This document shows, piece by piece, positions 28,676-38,691 of a DNA stretch of 64,000 bases (position 1 is its first letter; every line of letters starts with the position of its first letter). The stretch comes from Chryseosolibacter sp964532595 (lineage in GTDB: Bacteria; Bacteroidota; Bacteroidia; Cytophagales; Cyclobacteriaceae). A program made the position numbers and the translations under genes. Location of the stretch: assembly GCA_964532595.1 (NCBI GenBank), contig CAZHIQ010000001.1:248001-312000 (forward strand). Reading direction: 5' to 3'. The notes under the pieces are model-generated. The model saw only the letters and a program-made list of their open reading frames with translations, ran no database searches and was not told the origin of the DNA.

Positions 28676-29788
28676 TCACTCTTCAGTCTGCAAGGCAGCG
28701 AATAATCGCGACGCTCCTCCTACAACAATTACGCTGTTCTCAAGGTGCGACGGATTTCTGACTTCAACCCAGCCTTCCATCTGAACGCCCGTCTCGACAT
28801 TCTGAGTGTGATAGCGGCCGTCGCGTTCAACTACGACGTACGATTTTCCACCGTGACTTACAATTGCTTCCATCGGCAAAGCCGGCAAGGTGTCGTTCGA
28901 CAAGAAAATCTCGGCTTCTACATACATCCCCGGCTTCAACGAACCACCTTCCTGATCAATATGAGCATGGATATCAAAGGTCTGCGTCCCCTCATTCCTC
29001 TTTGGGCTTACCAATGATACCTTCCCTGTATGCCAATCGCGACTCTCCCCCACCGGTCTGAAGCGTACCCTCTGGCTTTTCTCAATACGAGCAATGTCCC
29101 GCTCGAAGACGTTGAGATGCAGGTGCATCTCCTCGGGGTTGACAACTTCGAAAACAACTTCCCGCGGCTCGATAAACTGTCCAGGATGGTGATTTACCCG
29201 GGTCACATACCCACTGATCGGCGCTGTCAATGCTACGACCGACTGGATTTCGCCTTCCTTCAATCGTCCGATATCAACACCAATCAGGCTGAGTTTCGCC
29301 TGCAATCCAGCGAGGCGGGCCTTCAGCACGGCATACGTCGACTCACTTTCCTGTAATCGCTTCCCGGCGGTAGCATTATGCGCCTCAAGTGTTCGCTGAC
29401 GTTCAAAGTCCTGCTCCGCATATTTCAATTCACCGGCCGTCTCGAGCCACGATTGCTGAAGGGTAATGTACTCGGGGCTTGAGAGCTGTGCGATCCGTTG
29501 GCCCTTTCTGACATAGTCGCCCGGAACCAGATCGGTCTGCACCAGATAACCCCCAAGCGGAACACTTACCGATGCCATGGCCTGAGGTGGGACCTCGACC
29601 TCGCCCGTGCTGGCAACCACGGAAGTTAACACCCGACGCTCTACCGAACCCAGGCGTACTCCTGCGAGCGACTTCTGCTCCTCGGTAAAAACACCGGGGC
29701 TGGTAAGATCATCCCCGCGCTCTTCTGCCGGTGTGCACGCGGAGAAAAGTCCTGCTAGCAACAGCCCGACGATATGGATATTCTTCAT
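28676..29788 (-). CDS. CusB/CzcB-like RND periplasmic adaptor lipoprotein
   Basis: The 370-residue product has a lipoprotein signal (GLLLAGLFSACTP) and the adaptor order: barrel half (VPPQAMASVSVPLGGYLV), lipoyl motif with LSSPEYITLQQ, helical hairpin about 115-170, second barrel half (VVALTAPISGYVTRVNHHPG), and beta and membrane-proximal domains. It links the RND pump to the outer membrane. Spacing is 6 bp after the fused RND-TolC gene, in one operon. The missing Met-rich metal region leaves copper versus zinc/cobalt/nickel open. Confidence 0.92.
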   Translation of the reverse strand: MKNIHIVGLLLAGLFSACTPAEERGDDLTSPGVFTEEQKSLAGVRLGSVERRVLTSVVASTGEVEVPPQAMASVSVPLGGYLVQTDLVPGDYVRKGQRIAQLSSPEYITLQQSWLETAGELKYAEQDFERQRTLEAHNATAGKRLQESESTYAVLKARLAGLQAKLSLIGVDIGRLKEGEIQSVVALTAPISGYVTRVNHHPGQFIEPREVVFEVVNPEEMHLHLNVFERDIARIEKSQRVRFRPVGESRDWHTGKVSLVSPKRNEGTQTFDIHAHIDQEGGSLKPGMYVEAEIFLSNDTLPALPMEAIVSHGGKSYVVVERDGRYHTQNVETGVQMEGWVEVRNPSHLENSVIVVGGASRLFAALQTEE

Positions 29789-29794
29789 GTCTTC

Positions 29795-32700
29795 TTAAAA
29801 TTCGTTGTTGGTATAAAACTGTGATTCGATTACCGCCAGATTGTACTCTCGCACCGTTTCAAGAAACTGCAGTCGCGTCTGGCTGTAACGTTGCATGCTT
29901 TGGATATACTGAAAAAAGTCGATCTCGCCTGCCTCCATCTGCATCGTCGCTGTACGCCGGATGATATCAGCTTGCTCCAAACCTTCTTGTTCATAATAGC
30001 CAAGAAGCCGTCTGTATTTCTCTACATTGGAGTCGGCGCGGAGACGGGCCGTTGCCAACTGCCGATCAATCCAGGCAAGCTCGGCATTCGCCTGAAGACC
30101 TGCTATGCGGGCACGCTGTGCAGAAGCGAGTTGAGGACCAACCCATAAGGGGATGGCGATTTCAAACGTAAACCCGTAAAGGCCTTGAAAGCGGATATCT
30201 GTCTCTGTTATATTCTGTCGGAAGTATCCGACGCGTAACTCAGGAAAGAAAAGAGAACGCTCGAGTTTCGCTTCCGCGTTGCGAACGCTCACTTCTCCCT
30301 CTTGAACCCGAATTGTAGGATGAACACCTTCGACGGAAATGGGAGCGTGAGACCGGGGCTCGAGCGTATCCCTCGCCGGTAGCAAGGTCTCGTCCGTCAT
30401 GAGCAGAAGCTGAAGATCAGCATGTGCCTGCTCCAGATTTTCACTTTCAAGGGAGTGTTGATTTCTCAACTCGTACAAACTATTTTCAATCAGCGTCTTC
30501 TCGAGAAGACTGCGTTCTCCAACGCGATACTGAACATCTGCGCGTGCTTCAAAGTCTTCGTATAACGCTAGCTGACGCGTCAACTCGCGCACTACCTCGC
30601 GGCGATATACCCACTCTTGCCATGCCTGTTTTACGCGAAGAGAAATCTCTCTTTGCGTCAGTCCCAGTCTCTCGGTCGATAGCGCCACGCGTTCACGATG
30701 GAGTTCGGCACGTCGAAAGTGTGAAGGCAAACTTCCCAGGCGCTGGCCGACCTCAAGGTAAGGGTCACGGGCAGCGCTGTTCATCTGACCATACTGGACG
30801 GTAATATCGGTTGACGGTAAATTGAACGAAGCCTTGCGCTGACTCCTTTCCGCCTCAATTCCCAGTCGCGCAATTTCTACCTGAGGATGGTTTTCCATCG
30901 CCCTCTTCACCGCATCCTCCTCCGATATAACAAGCGTCGATTGAGCATTCGCAGTCAAGCCGAGGAGCGACAGGAACAATACCATCGCCACAGGTGAAAT
31001 CCTGCGACCTGACGATCGTGCGGCGTATTGTTCGATTGAACGATATAATACCGGAAGCACAAAAAGCGTGAGCAGCGTTGCGCTGATGAGTCCGCCGATA
31101 ACCACGGTCGCGAGGGGACGCTGCACCTCGGCGCCGGCGGTATTAGACAGCGCCATAGGTAAAAAGCCGAGCGCCGCGACAGACGCCGTCATGATGACCG
31201 GGCGTAAACGAACGAGTCCGCCCTGGACAACCAGGTCGTCGAGTGAAAGCTTACCCTCTGCTTTCAATTCATTAAAATAACTGATGAGTACAATTCCATT
31301 AAGTACCGCGACACCGAAAAGCGCGATAAAGCCGACACCGGCGGAGATACTAAAGGGCAATCCGCGCAGCCATAGAGCAAAGATGCCGCCTATTGCGGAC
31401 AAGGGGACCGCCACAAAAATCAATAGAGCATAGCGCATTTTTCCAAACGCCAAAAAGAGAAACAACATAATTAAAGCAAGAGATACCGGAACGGCGATTA
31501 TCAAGCGATCCTTAGCCCGCTGCAGATTCTCAAAATCTCCGCCATAGGTGATGTTGTAACCTGGGGGCAGGTCAAAATCGGCCAATGCGGTCTGTACATC
31601 CCTGACCACGCTCTCAATATCCCGACCCCGAACGTTAATACCTACGGTGATACGACGACGTGTGTTATCGCGTGAAATCTGCGCCGGCCCTACTGTCTCT
31701 GTAATCGTCACCAGCTCACTGACGGGAACAAGCGCGCCACGATGATCGGAGACATAAAGACGGTCAAGATTAAACGTCTGCCGATCTAAAGCGTTGAGAC
31801 GCACGACCAGGTCGAACTTCTTCTCACCTTCGAAAACAACACCCGCAGACTCCCCTGCAAAAGCTGCACGAATCACAGTATTCACTTCATCAATCGAGAC
31901 GCCATGTTGAGCGATCCGTTGGCGATTGTATTGGATCAGAAGTTGCGGCAATCCCTCCGTCTGTTCCACTACTACATCGGCAGCACCCGATACACCACTC
32001 ACCCGCGCGGCAACTTCTACCGCCGCCTCGTGAAGCACCTCCAGATCCTCACCGTAAATCTGCACTGCCACATCGGTCTTTGATCCGGTAATCAGTTCAT
32101 TGAACCGAAGTTGAATAGGTTGAGTAAAGTCGAACGAGGCCCCGACGATCGCCGACAGCTTATCCTCCATCATTGCTACCAATGTTTCGCGATTGTCGGT
32201 CGATGTCCACTCGTCTTTCTCCTTAAGAACAATCATTACGTCAGCCAACTCGACCGACATGGGATCGGTGGGTACTTCAGCTGTTCCGATTTTGGAAACA
32301 ACCTGTCGCACCTCTGGAAAATTTTCCAGAAGGATCGTTTCTGCCTGGGTAGTGGTGCGAATCGTTTCGTCGAGCGAAGAGCCCGCCGGAAGAGTAACTT
32401 GCATCGCAAGATCGCCCTCTTCAAGCTGGGGAATAAAAACGCCTCCGAGACGGAAGAAAACAACAAGACTTACGATAAAAAGTCCGCCCGCGATAGCAAG
32501 TGTTACACGGGGATGCATCAAAGCACGCTGTAGGGTCGGACGATAGGCCTTCTGAATCGCCTGTATGATGCGGCGTGAAATACTGTCCTTATCCTCCACT
32601 TTCTTTTTGAGAATAAGGGCCGCAAGCATAGGGACATATGTGAGCGACAAAATCAATGCGCCCAGCACGGCAAAGCTTACCGTTTGTGCCATCGGTCTGA

Positions 32701-34114
32701 ACATCTTCCCTTCAATTCCCGTCAGGGTCATGATGGGAATGAAAACCACTATGATGATGAGTACGCCAAAGGCGGCCGACTTATAAATTGATCCTGCTGA
32801 ACGTACTACAACGGCATCCATTTCCGATTGCGATAACCGTTTTCCTACATGATGAAGTACCAGAGCATGCAGCACACCTTCAACGATGATGACAGCGCCA
32901 TCGACAACAATTCCGAAATCAAGGGCTCCCAGTGACATCAGATTAGCGGAAACGCCGAATACATGCATCATGATAAAGGCAAACATCAATGACAGCGGAA
33001 TGACCGATGCAACGATCAACCCTGCGCGAAGATCACCCAGCAAAAGGACAAGCACGACAATGACGATAATTCCACCTTCGATGAGATTCGTCTTGATTGT
33101 CCGCGTCGTTCGCGCTACGAGTTCAGAGCGATCGAGGTACGGAACGATGCGGACACCTTCTGGCAGGGATGCCTGAACCGCTTTCACCCGCTCATGCACA
33201 TAATCAAGTGTCCTTGAGGAATTTGCATCTTTGAGCATAAGGGTAATACCCCCCACCGCCTCGCCTTTTCCATTTCGCGTCATCGCCCCATAACGGGGAG
33301 GATACCCTTCCTGAACCGCAGCGACCTGCTTGAGAAGTACCGGTACCCCACTTTGTTTAACGACAATATTGCCGATGTCATCGAGGCTCTTGACCACTCC
33401 TTCGGCCCGGATGTATACAGCATTCGCGCCTCTATCCAGATAGCTGCCGCCAGTGTTTTGATTGTTTTTTTCTATAGCCGACAGAAGATCATGAAGCGTC
33501 AGCCCGAAACTGCGAAGGCGCGCAGGGTCGGCTGCTACTTCGATCTGCCGGACGAAACCGCCGAAGCTGCTGACTTCGACAATGCCGGGAATACCTGAGA
33601 GCTGGCGTTTCACAATCCAATCCTGGAGCGTGCGCAACGCCATGGCATCAAACTGGTCTTCGTATCCTTCCTCTAACTCGAGAACGTACTGGTACACCTC
33701 GCCAAGCCCCGTAGTAATCGGCATAAGCTCGGGCTGCCCAAGGCCAGGCGGAATCTGTTCCGCAGCGATATTGATCTGTTCGCTGACATACTGTCGGGTA
33801 TCCGTTACCCGCATATCGTCATCAAAAACAATCGTGATCACCGACAGCCCATATCGGGAAATCGAACGCAGTTCGACCACCCCCGGAAGGTTAGCCATGG
33901 AAACTTCAATGGGATGGGTGATGAACCGCTCTACTTCTTCGGCGGTGAGAGACGGCGAGCGTGTAACGACCTGAACCTGATTATTGGTAATGTCAGGCAC
34001 CGCATCGATGGGTATGTGATCAAGCGCGTAAAACCCTCCTGCTACGAGGCCGATCGTAAAAAGCGCTATGAGCAATTTATTCCTTACGGAAAAATCAATA
34101 ATTTTTTCAAACAT
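29795..34114 (-). CDS. Heavy-metal efflux RND pump fused to a TolC-type outer-membrane channel
   Basis: Residues 1 to about 1025 form a CusA/CzcA-type RND permease: FSVRNKLLIALFTIGL at helix 1, GALDFGIVVDGAVIIVEG in helix 4 with the proton-relay aspartates, and a second helix set from LIIAVPVSLALIMLFLFLAFG. After the last helix a new hydrophobic segment (SPVAMVLFLSLLGLTANAQ, about 1037-1055) precedes a roughly 385-residue TolC-like domain. Such fusions are common in Bacteroidota. The middle segment looks like an internal signal sequence, so the chain may be cut after membrane insertion. The pump uses proton flux to export metal ions; the specific ion is not clear. Confidence 0.93.
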   Translation of the reverse strand: MFEKIIDFSVRNKLLIALFTIGLVAGGFYALDHIPIDAVPDITNNQVQVVTRSPSLTAEEVERFITHPIEVSMANLPGVVELRSISRYGLSVITIVFDDDMRVTDTRQYVSEQINIAAEQIPPGLGQPELMPITTGLGEVYQYVLELEEGYEDQFDAMALRTLQDWIVKRQLSGIPGIVEVSSFGGFVRQIEVAADPARLRSFGLTLHDLLSAIEKNNQNTGGSYLDRGANAVYIRAEGVVKSLDDIGNIVVKQSGVPVLLKQVAAVQEGYPPRYGAMTRNGKGEAVGGITLMLKDANSSRTLDYVHERVKAVQASLPEGVRIVPYLDRSELVARTTRTIKTNLIEGGIIVIVVLVLLLGDLRAGLIVASVIPLSLMFAFIMMHVFGVSANLMSLGALDFGIVVDGAVIIVEGVLHALVLHHVGKRLSQSEMDAVVVRSAGSIYKSAAFGVLIIIVVFIPIMTLTGIEGKMFRPMAQTVSFAVLGALILSLTYVPMLAALILKKKVEDKDSISRRIIQAIQKAYRPTLQRALMHPRVTLAIAGGLFIVSLVVFFRLGGVFIPQLEEGDLAMQVTLPAGSSLDETIRTTTQAETILLENFPEVRQVVSKIGTAEVPTDPMSVELADVMIVLKEKDEWTSTDNRETLVAMMEDKLSAIVGASFDFTQPIQLRFNELITGSKTDVAVQIYGEDLEVLHEAAVEVAARVSGVSGAADVVVEQTEGLPQLLIQYNRQRIAQHGVSIDEVNTVIRAAFAGESAGVVFEGEKKFDLVVRLNALDRQTFNLDRLYVSDHRGALVPVSELVTITETVGPAQISRDNTRRRITVGINVRGRDIESVVRDVQTALADFDLPPGYNITYGGDFENLQRAKDRLIIAVPVSLALIMLFLFLAFGKMRYALLIFVAVPLSAIGGIFALWLRGLPFSISAGVGFIALFGVAVLNGIVLISYFNELKAEGKLSLDDLVVQGGLVRLRPVIMTASVAALGFLPMALSNTAGAEVQRPLATVVIGGLISATLLTLFVLPVLYRSIEQYAARSSGRRISPVAMVLFLSLLGLTANAQSTLVISEEDAVKRAMENHPQVEIARLGIEAERSQRKASFNLPSTDITVQYGQMNSAARDPYLEVGQRLGSLPSHFRRAELHRERVALSTERLGLTQREISLRVKQAWQEWVYRREVVRELTRQLALYEDFEARADVQYRVGERSLLEKTLIENSLYELRNQHSLESENLEQAHADLQLLLMTDETLLPARDTLEPRSHAPISVEGVHPTIRVQEGEVSVRNAEAKLERSLFFPELRVGYFRQNITETDIRFQGLYGFTFEIAIPLWVGPQLASAQRARIAGLQANAELAWIDRQLATARLRADSNVEKYRRLLGYYEQEGLEQADIIRRTATMQMEAGEIDFFQYIQSMQRYSQTRLQFLETVREYNLAVIESQFYTNNEF

Positions 34115-34198
34115 GGGGATTACTGATGAATGAGTTGGCCTGGGTACAGCCGAAAATTCAATGGACGCCGGAAGCGTGGGCGGCGTCAGGAATATTCA

Positions 34199-34585
34199 TC
34201 AGAATGGGGGCGCCCGAAAGACACCGGAGGAAAGAAGTATGAGCTTTTTCTTAAGCTTTTCGACATAGCCCGCAGTCGGAGAAGCGGTCAAAATCAGCGG
34301 TGAGACACATGCACATGTAGTGAGAATTTCCTCAAGAACACTGCGCAAAGGGATTTCGAGGTCTACCCCACCGCTCTTATTGAAATCTTCAAGGTGGCCC
34401 TGGCCAAGATCCGTAGAAAACACCCGCTCAAGAAACCCTCCCACTCCCTGGGGCAAAACACATTTGGCACGTACGCTGATTTCTTCCCCGGGACGATAGG
34501 CAACATGCTGATGAGGCACCAGCGTATGCAATAAGGCAAATGCATATGCGACGAGAAGAAACCCGAATTTGCCCCACGATTTCAT
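34199..34585 (-). CDS. Small exported protein upstream of the metal-efflux operon
   Basis: The 128-residue product starts with a hydrophobic export segment (FGFLLVAYAFALLHTLV) followed directly by a histidine motif PHQHV. It has two more cysteines close together (TTCAC). Proteins of this shape often sit before Cus-type operons in Bacteroidota, and the His/Cys content suggests metal sensing or binding; that function is inference. The ATG at 34585 was chosen over a GTG two codons earlier. It lies 84 bp upstream of the RND gene on the same strand. Confidence 0.6.
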   Translation of the reverse strand: MKSWGKFGFLLVAYAFALLHTLVPHQHVAYRPGEEISVRAKCVLPQGVGGFLERVFSTDLGQGHLEDFNKSGGVDLEIPLRSVLEEILTTCACVSPLILTASPTAGYVEKLKKKLILLSSGVFRAPPF

Positions 34586-34590
34586 AGTCA

Positions 34591-34598
34591 CAAATATA
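34591..34598 (-). promoter_or_regulatory. Candidate -7 element ahead of the metal-efflux operon
   Basis: TATATTTG on the minus strand fits TAnnTTTG and ends 5 bp before the chosen ATG. Possible -33 elements (TTTG at 34614-34617, TTG at 34622-34624) have spacings of 15 and 23 bp, neither ideal. If used, the transcript is nearly leaderless. Confidence 0.35.
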
Positions 34599-34766
34599 GA
34601 AATTGGTGATTCTCAAAAAAACAAGGGCGGAATAACCGTCCGGTAACGAACATTAGGAGGGCACAAACGAACAGCTGCAAACAGCCAACCTTGCCCCACG
34701 CCATCCTGGCCCTGTTTTCCGAAGTTGCATTGTCTTTGTATTGAAGAAGCAAAAAAACGCCGGTAT

Positions 34767-37187
34767 ATGTTCAAAAATTACATCACCGTTGCCCTGCGTT
34801 CCCTGAGCAGAAACAAGGTCACCACCTTTATAAACATTGCCGGCCTGGCCATGGCGCTAGCCTGTTGTCTCCTCATTACGCTTTTTGTTGTCGACGAGCT
34901 TTCGTACGATCGATATCACAGTCACGCCGACCGCCTTTACCGCGTCACGCGCGAGTTCATATCGCCAGATGGCACGGTGAGTCTCCATCTGGGGCATGTC
35001 GCACCGCCGTTTGGTCCCTTGTTAAAGAATGACTTCCCGGAATTTGAAGAAGTAGCGCGCACCTTAAAGATTTCGGTGTTAGTAGTTCGGGAAGAGGGCG
35101 CGAGTGAACGCATGGCCTTTAATGAAGACGACGTTTTCTTTGCCGAGCCTGAAATATTCGGGATTTTCGATATAGAGATGACGGAAGGCAATGGCACTCA
35201 TACATTGCAAAAGCCGTATCACGCGTTGATTTCGGAAAAATCCGCCAAGCGATATTTTGGAGATCAGCCAGCGCTGGGAAAACTACTAAGGGTAAACAAT
35301 CAGGGAGATCTTATTATCGGTGGAGTCTTTAAGGATTTCCCTGCCGAATCACACTGGCATCCCGATTTCCTGGTAGCCTTCGCCACCCTCAATGACTCAA
35401 CCATTTATGGCCGGAAGTCGCTCGAAACAAACTGGGGAAATAACGCTTTCATCACCTATGTTCGCGTGGCCGATCCATTTGATAAAGCAGCGATAGAAGC
35501 ACAGTTCCCTGCGTTCCTTGATCGTCATATGGCGGGAACGGGCGACGTTCAGCCATCACAGTGGACACGGCTCTACCTTCAAAAGGTAACGGACATTCAT
35601 CTCCGGTCGCAACTCGACTCGGAGATCGAAGCTAATGGCAACATCAGCAACGTTTACCGGATGACGATCGTTGCGGCCTTCATTGTCCTTATTGCTTGTT
35701 TTAACTTTATTAACTTATCTACCGCTCAGGCCGCGCGACGTGCCCGCGAAGTGGGTCTTCGCAAAGTGGCGGGGGCTCACCGTCGCCAGTTGATATTTCA
35801 GTTTCTGAGCGAATCGATCGTGGTAGCGATTTTCGCGCTGATACTGGCTGCAGGACTCACGGCAACTGCGCTACCCTGGCTCAACGCCTTCACAGGAAAA
35901 GAGCTTGCCGGAGAGCTTTACTCTCCTGTACTATGGGGCAATGCCCTCCTGATCACATTAGCGATTGGAATACTTGCCGGTTTCTACCCGGCCTTCGTCA
36001 TCTCCGGATTTAAACCTGCGACCGTCTTGAAAGGGCAAACGGGGTCTGGAAAATCCCGTCCGGGGTTCCGTCAGGTATTGGTGGTCGCACAGTTTTCGAT
36101 CGGTATTGTGCTGATAGTAGCTACCATGGTTATCTATCAGCAACTCGAGTACGCAAATCGTGTGAACCTTGGGTACAACAAAGATCAGATCGTTACCTTA
36201 AAGTATTACGCAGAGACGGACAAGGTTTACGAAGCGATGTACAATGAGCTTGTGCGACATGCGTCTGTAGCCGACGTTACCCGATCGAGTCGTACACCCA
36301 CCGCCCGGATGCTTGACTATCAGGGGGCTGCCTATGTTACGAAGGGCGATTCACTCGTGGAGAGCGATATGGTTATCAAAAATATTGTTGTGGACCATGC
36401 GTTTTTCAATACCTATGAAATCCCGATCGTTGCGGGAAGAAATTTTTCGAAATCTATTCTCTCCGACGACTCCGTTGCCTTTATCGTTAACGAGTCAACG
36501 GTGCGTATGCTGGGTATGACCAATGAAGAACTCCTGGCGAGCGACTTCCGGTATGGAGGTGTTAGTGGACGCGTGATTGGTATTGTGCGCGACTTTCATT
36601 TCGAGTCACTCCACGAACCAATCGCTCCCACGATCTTTCACATCAAGGGTGGGTATGGAACGATGTCGGTGCGTGTTGCCGGTAATGTGCGCGATGCGCT
36701 CAAGGGAATAGAAGAAGTCTGGACCCGTCTAACGCCGGAACGACCTTTCGAATTTAATTTTCTCAGCGAGCGATATGCAAACCTTTACGAAGCAGAACAG
36801 CGGCAGCGTGAATTGTTTATGACATTTTCAGCCCTTGCTGTTTTCATCGCCTGTCTCGGGCTTTTCGGGCTTGCGACGTTCACCACGATGCAGCGTATAA
36901 AGGAAATAGGCATACGAAAAGCACTTGGTGCATCGAGCACCAGTATCGTTGCCCTTCTTTCACGCGAAACCATGAAACTGGTTCTCATTGCAAATCTCAT
37001 TGCCTGGCCGGTCGCGTGGTATTTTTGCGAGCAGTGGTTAAGTCACTTTGCGTACCGCATCGGCAACAACTTTCTCCTGTACCTCATCGCATCACTGGTA
37101 GCTCTCGCAGTCGCTATTGTAACCGTGAGTGCCCATACTTTGAAAGCTGCGATGACGAATCCGGCTAACACGCTCAGGCACGAGTAA
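34767..37187 (+). CDS. FtsX/MacB-type ABC permease (orphan)
   Basis: The 806-residue protein has the MacB-PCD/FtsX layout twice: an N-terminal helix (FINIAGLAMALACCLLITLFVV), a periplasmic domain, three helices around residues 310-420 (AREVGLRKVAGAHRRQL), a second helix (LVVAQFSIGIVLIVATM), another periplasmic domain, and three final helices (KEIGIRKALGASSTS). This is the common Bacteroidota "ABC transporter permease" of about 800 residues, usually encoded without its ATPase. The ATG at 34767 precedes the typical MFKNYITVALRSL start. Role could be export of a peptide or antimicrobial; nothing here specifies it. Confidence 0.9.
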   Translation: MFKNYITVALRSLSRNKVTTFINIAGLAMALACCLLITLFVVDELSYDRYHSHADRLYRVTREFISPDGTVSLHLGHVAPPFGPLLKNDFPEFEEVARTLKISVLVVREEGASERMAFNEDDVFFAEPEIFGIFDIEMTEGNGTHTLQKPYHALISEKSAKRYFGDQPALGKLLRVNNQGDLIIGGVFKDFPAESHWHPDFLVAFATLNDSTIYGRKSLETNWGNNAFITYVRVADPFDKAAIEAQFPAFLDRHMAGTGDVQPSQWTRLYLQKVTDIHLRSQLDSEIEANGNISNVYRMTIVAAFIVLIACFNFINLSTAQAARRAREVGLRKVAGAHRRQLIFQFLSESIVVAIFALILAAGLTATALPWLNAFTGKELAGELYSPVLWGNALLITLAIGILAGFYPAFVISGFKPATVLKGQTGSGKSRPGFRQVLVVAQFSIGIVLIVATMVIYQQLEYANRVNLGYNKDQIVTLKYYAETDKVYEAMYNELVRHASVADVTRSSRTPTARMLDYQGAAYVTKGDSLVESDMVIKNIVVDHAFFNTYEIPIVAGRNFSKSILSDDSVAFIVNESTVRMLGMTNEELLASDFRYGGVSGRVIGIVRDFHFESLHEPIAPTIFHIKGGYGTMSVRVAGNVRDALKGIEEVWTRLTPERPFEFNFLSERYANLYEAEQRQRELFMTFSALAVFIACLGLFGLATFTTMQRIKEIGIRKALGASSTSIVALLSRETMKLVLIANLIAWPVAWYFCEQWLSHFAYRIGNNFLLYLIASLVALAVAIVTVSAHTLKAAMTNPANTLRHE

Positions 37188-37205
37188 TGGCGAATAACGA
37201 GGGAG

Positions 37206-37856
37206 TTACTTACCTTCCATATTATCTTCGTGACGGTCGCCACCAAGACTGTAGAAGTCATTCTCTTCGTCGGCGGGACCAATGCCCTGATCTTCGACCC
37301 TTCCGGCCCCTTCCGACCCGGGAACGTCAAGATCCTCACCTGCCATATCGACGGGCCACACACGGTTTTTGAGAAGTTGTTCGTCTTCTCCCATGTCCAT
37401 ACTCAGGTCTTTCGGTCCAAGTGCCTGAAGATCCTCTTCCGTCACATCGGACTCCGACGTAGCCTCGATATCGGTGTCTTCCTCGCTAAGGCCGCGAGGA
37501 ACAGGATGCTCCATGGGAAAACGATCATGGCGATCTTCTACATCCGGCCCCGATGAATCACCTTCATCCTCGCGATCTTCCTGCCGATTGATTCGATCCT
37601 CCTTCTCGAGATTGTCTGCTCCGAGACGTCGGGAGAAATTCTCAACATCCATACCGACCCGCGTCGTATTCATCCTGTTCATAATGTCTTCACCTGGAGG
37701 ATATTCTCCAGGAAGCTTTTTTTCCTCTGAGTCTTCACGGCGATTGAGCGCATCGTTCCTTATTCGGTCGTTTCGGGTATCGTCCTTCGATCCGGATGCG
37801 CGCGTGTCTTGCGCTGCGGAAGGTGGTTTATTCCTGGATGATTTCATGATTTTCAT
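37206..37856 (-). CDS. Acidic, disordered protein of unknown function
   Basis: The 216-residue product is very rich in Asp, Glu, Arg, Gly and Ser, with no hydrophobic core and so probably unstructured. The C-terminus (DVPGSEG ... EENDFYSLGGDRHEDNME) recurs, as I recall, in short Bacteroidota proteins without known function. The ATG at 37856 was chosen (a second ATG three codons on is possible); an upstream extension would add 53 unlikely residues overlapping the divergent gene's control region. Its neighbours are a small secreted protein and a DUF1328 protein, a mix often seen in stress-induced gene sets. Confidence 0.6.
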   Translation of the reverse strand: MKIMKSSRNKPPSAAQDTRASGSKDDTRNDRIRNDALNRREDSEEKKLPGEYPPGEDIMNRMNTTRVGMDVENFSRRLGADNLEKEDRINRQEDREDEGDSSGPDVEDRHDRFPMEHPVPRGLSEEDTDIEATSESDVTEEDLQALGPKDLSMDMGEDEQLLKNRVWPVDMAGEDLDVPGSEGAGRVEDQGIGPADEENDFYSLGGDRHEDNMEGK

Positions 37857-38013
37857 TTTTAAAGATTTGACCAACAGCTGCACCGTTAGGTTATCGCCGT
37901 AACTGGTTTCAAAAAAGTTATGCCTCGCAGCCGTCATCTGCTCATACAATTCCCCACTTATGGATAGGCCCGATAGGCGGCACAGAATTGTTGACGCTAC
38001 CGAAAAAACAGAC

Positions 38014-38361
38014 ATGAGAAATATATTAGTTATAGCTGCTTTACTCCTGGGCGCTTCCGCTTATGCGCAGACACCCGTGCCGGAACCCGACACCGTTGAT
38101 CCGGTACAACAGGGAGATCCGGCCGTAAGACACTTGCCCCCGCGTGCCGATTATGTCGACGATCAGCAACCCCTCCGTCCCGAAGAATTACCCCAACGGG
38201 TACGCCGGGCGGCAGAGAATGAAGTGGGTATTCAGAACTGGGAAGCAGCCAAAATTCTTCACGACAGGAAGAAGGATGAATACATTGTGGAGATCAAAAC
38301 CCGCGACGAAAAGAGTACATACCGGTTTGATTCTCAAGGTAGGCGGATCCTGGAAGAATAG
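38014..38361 (+). CDS. Small secreted protein with PepSY-like C-terminus
   Basis: The 115-residue product starts with a signal peptide (MRNILVIAALLLGASAYAQ), has a proline/aspartate-rich stretch to about residue 55 and a compact C-terminal domain ending in YIVEIKTRDEKSTYRFDSQG. That ending looks like the BLIP/PepSY-type beta hairpin of small Bacteroidota envelope proteins; the fold call is tentative. The ATG at 38014 gives a clean signal; an upstream ATG would add 18 charged residues. It is divergent from the acidic disordered protein. Confidence 0.62.
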   Translation: MRNILVIAALLLGASAYAQTPVPEPDTVDPVQQGDPAVRHLPPRADYVDDQQPLRPEELPQRVRRAAENEVGIQNWEAAKILHDRKKDEYIVEIKTRDEKSTYRFDSQGRRILEE

Positions 38362-38508
38362 CGCCCGATTGCGTGGACAAAGCGCTACAGTTGCAGCAGT
38401 CTGGAGCCGGGTACAAAGATTTGAATCCTTTAACAGGGTATAGTATATCCCCGGCAGGTGGAGGAGCCGCAATAATCCTCCGGTTGATCACAATAAAAAC
38501 AAAATGTT

Positions 38509-38676
38509 ATGCTACGTTGGTCCGTCATATTTTTCATCATTGCGATTATCGCCGCGATATTCGGATTCGGAGGGATCGCTGAGGGGGCTGCCTCTATCGC
38601 CAAGGTGCTGTTCTTTATTTTTCTGGCACTCTTTGTCATTTCGATATTGTTCGGCGCAAGTCTCTTCAAGAAGTGA
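38509..38676 (+). CDS. DUF1328 (YtjA-type) small membrane protein
   Basis: The 55-residue reading MLRWSVIFFIIAIIAAIFGF... has two membrane helices joined by GGIAEGAASIAK, the conserved loop of DUF1328/YtjA proteins, and ends FGASLFKK. Proteins of this family are abundant in stationary or stress conditions in several bacteria, but the function is unknown. A strong hairpin terminator follows 15 bp after the stop. Confidence 0.88.
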   Translation: MLRWSVIFFIIAIIAAIFGFGGIAEGAASIAKVLFFIFLALFVISILFGASLFKK

Positions 38677-38691
38677 CGCCTTTGATGACAT

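Noticed and set aside
37857..38015. N-terminal extension of the acidic protein
   Set aside because: It overlaps the divergent secreted-protein gene start and reads as unrelated composition.
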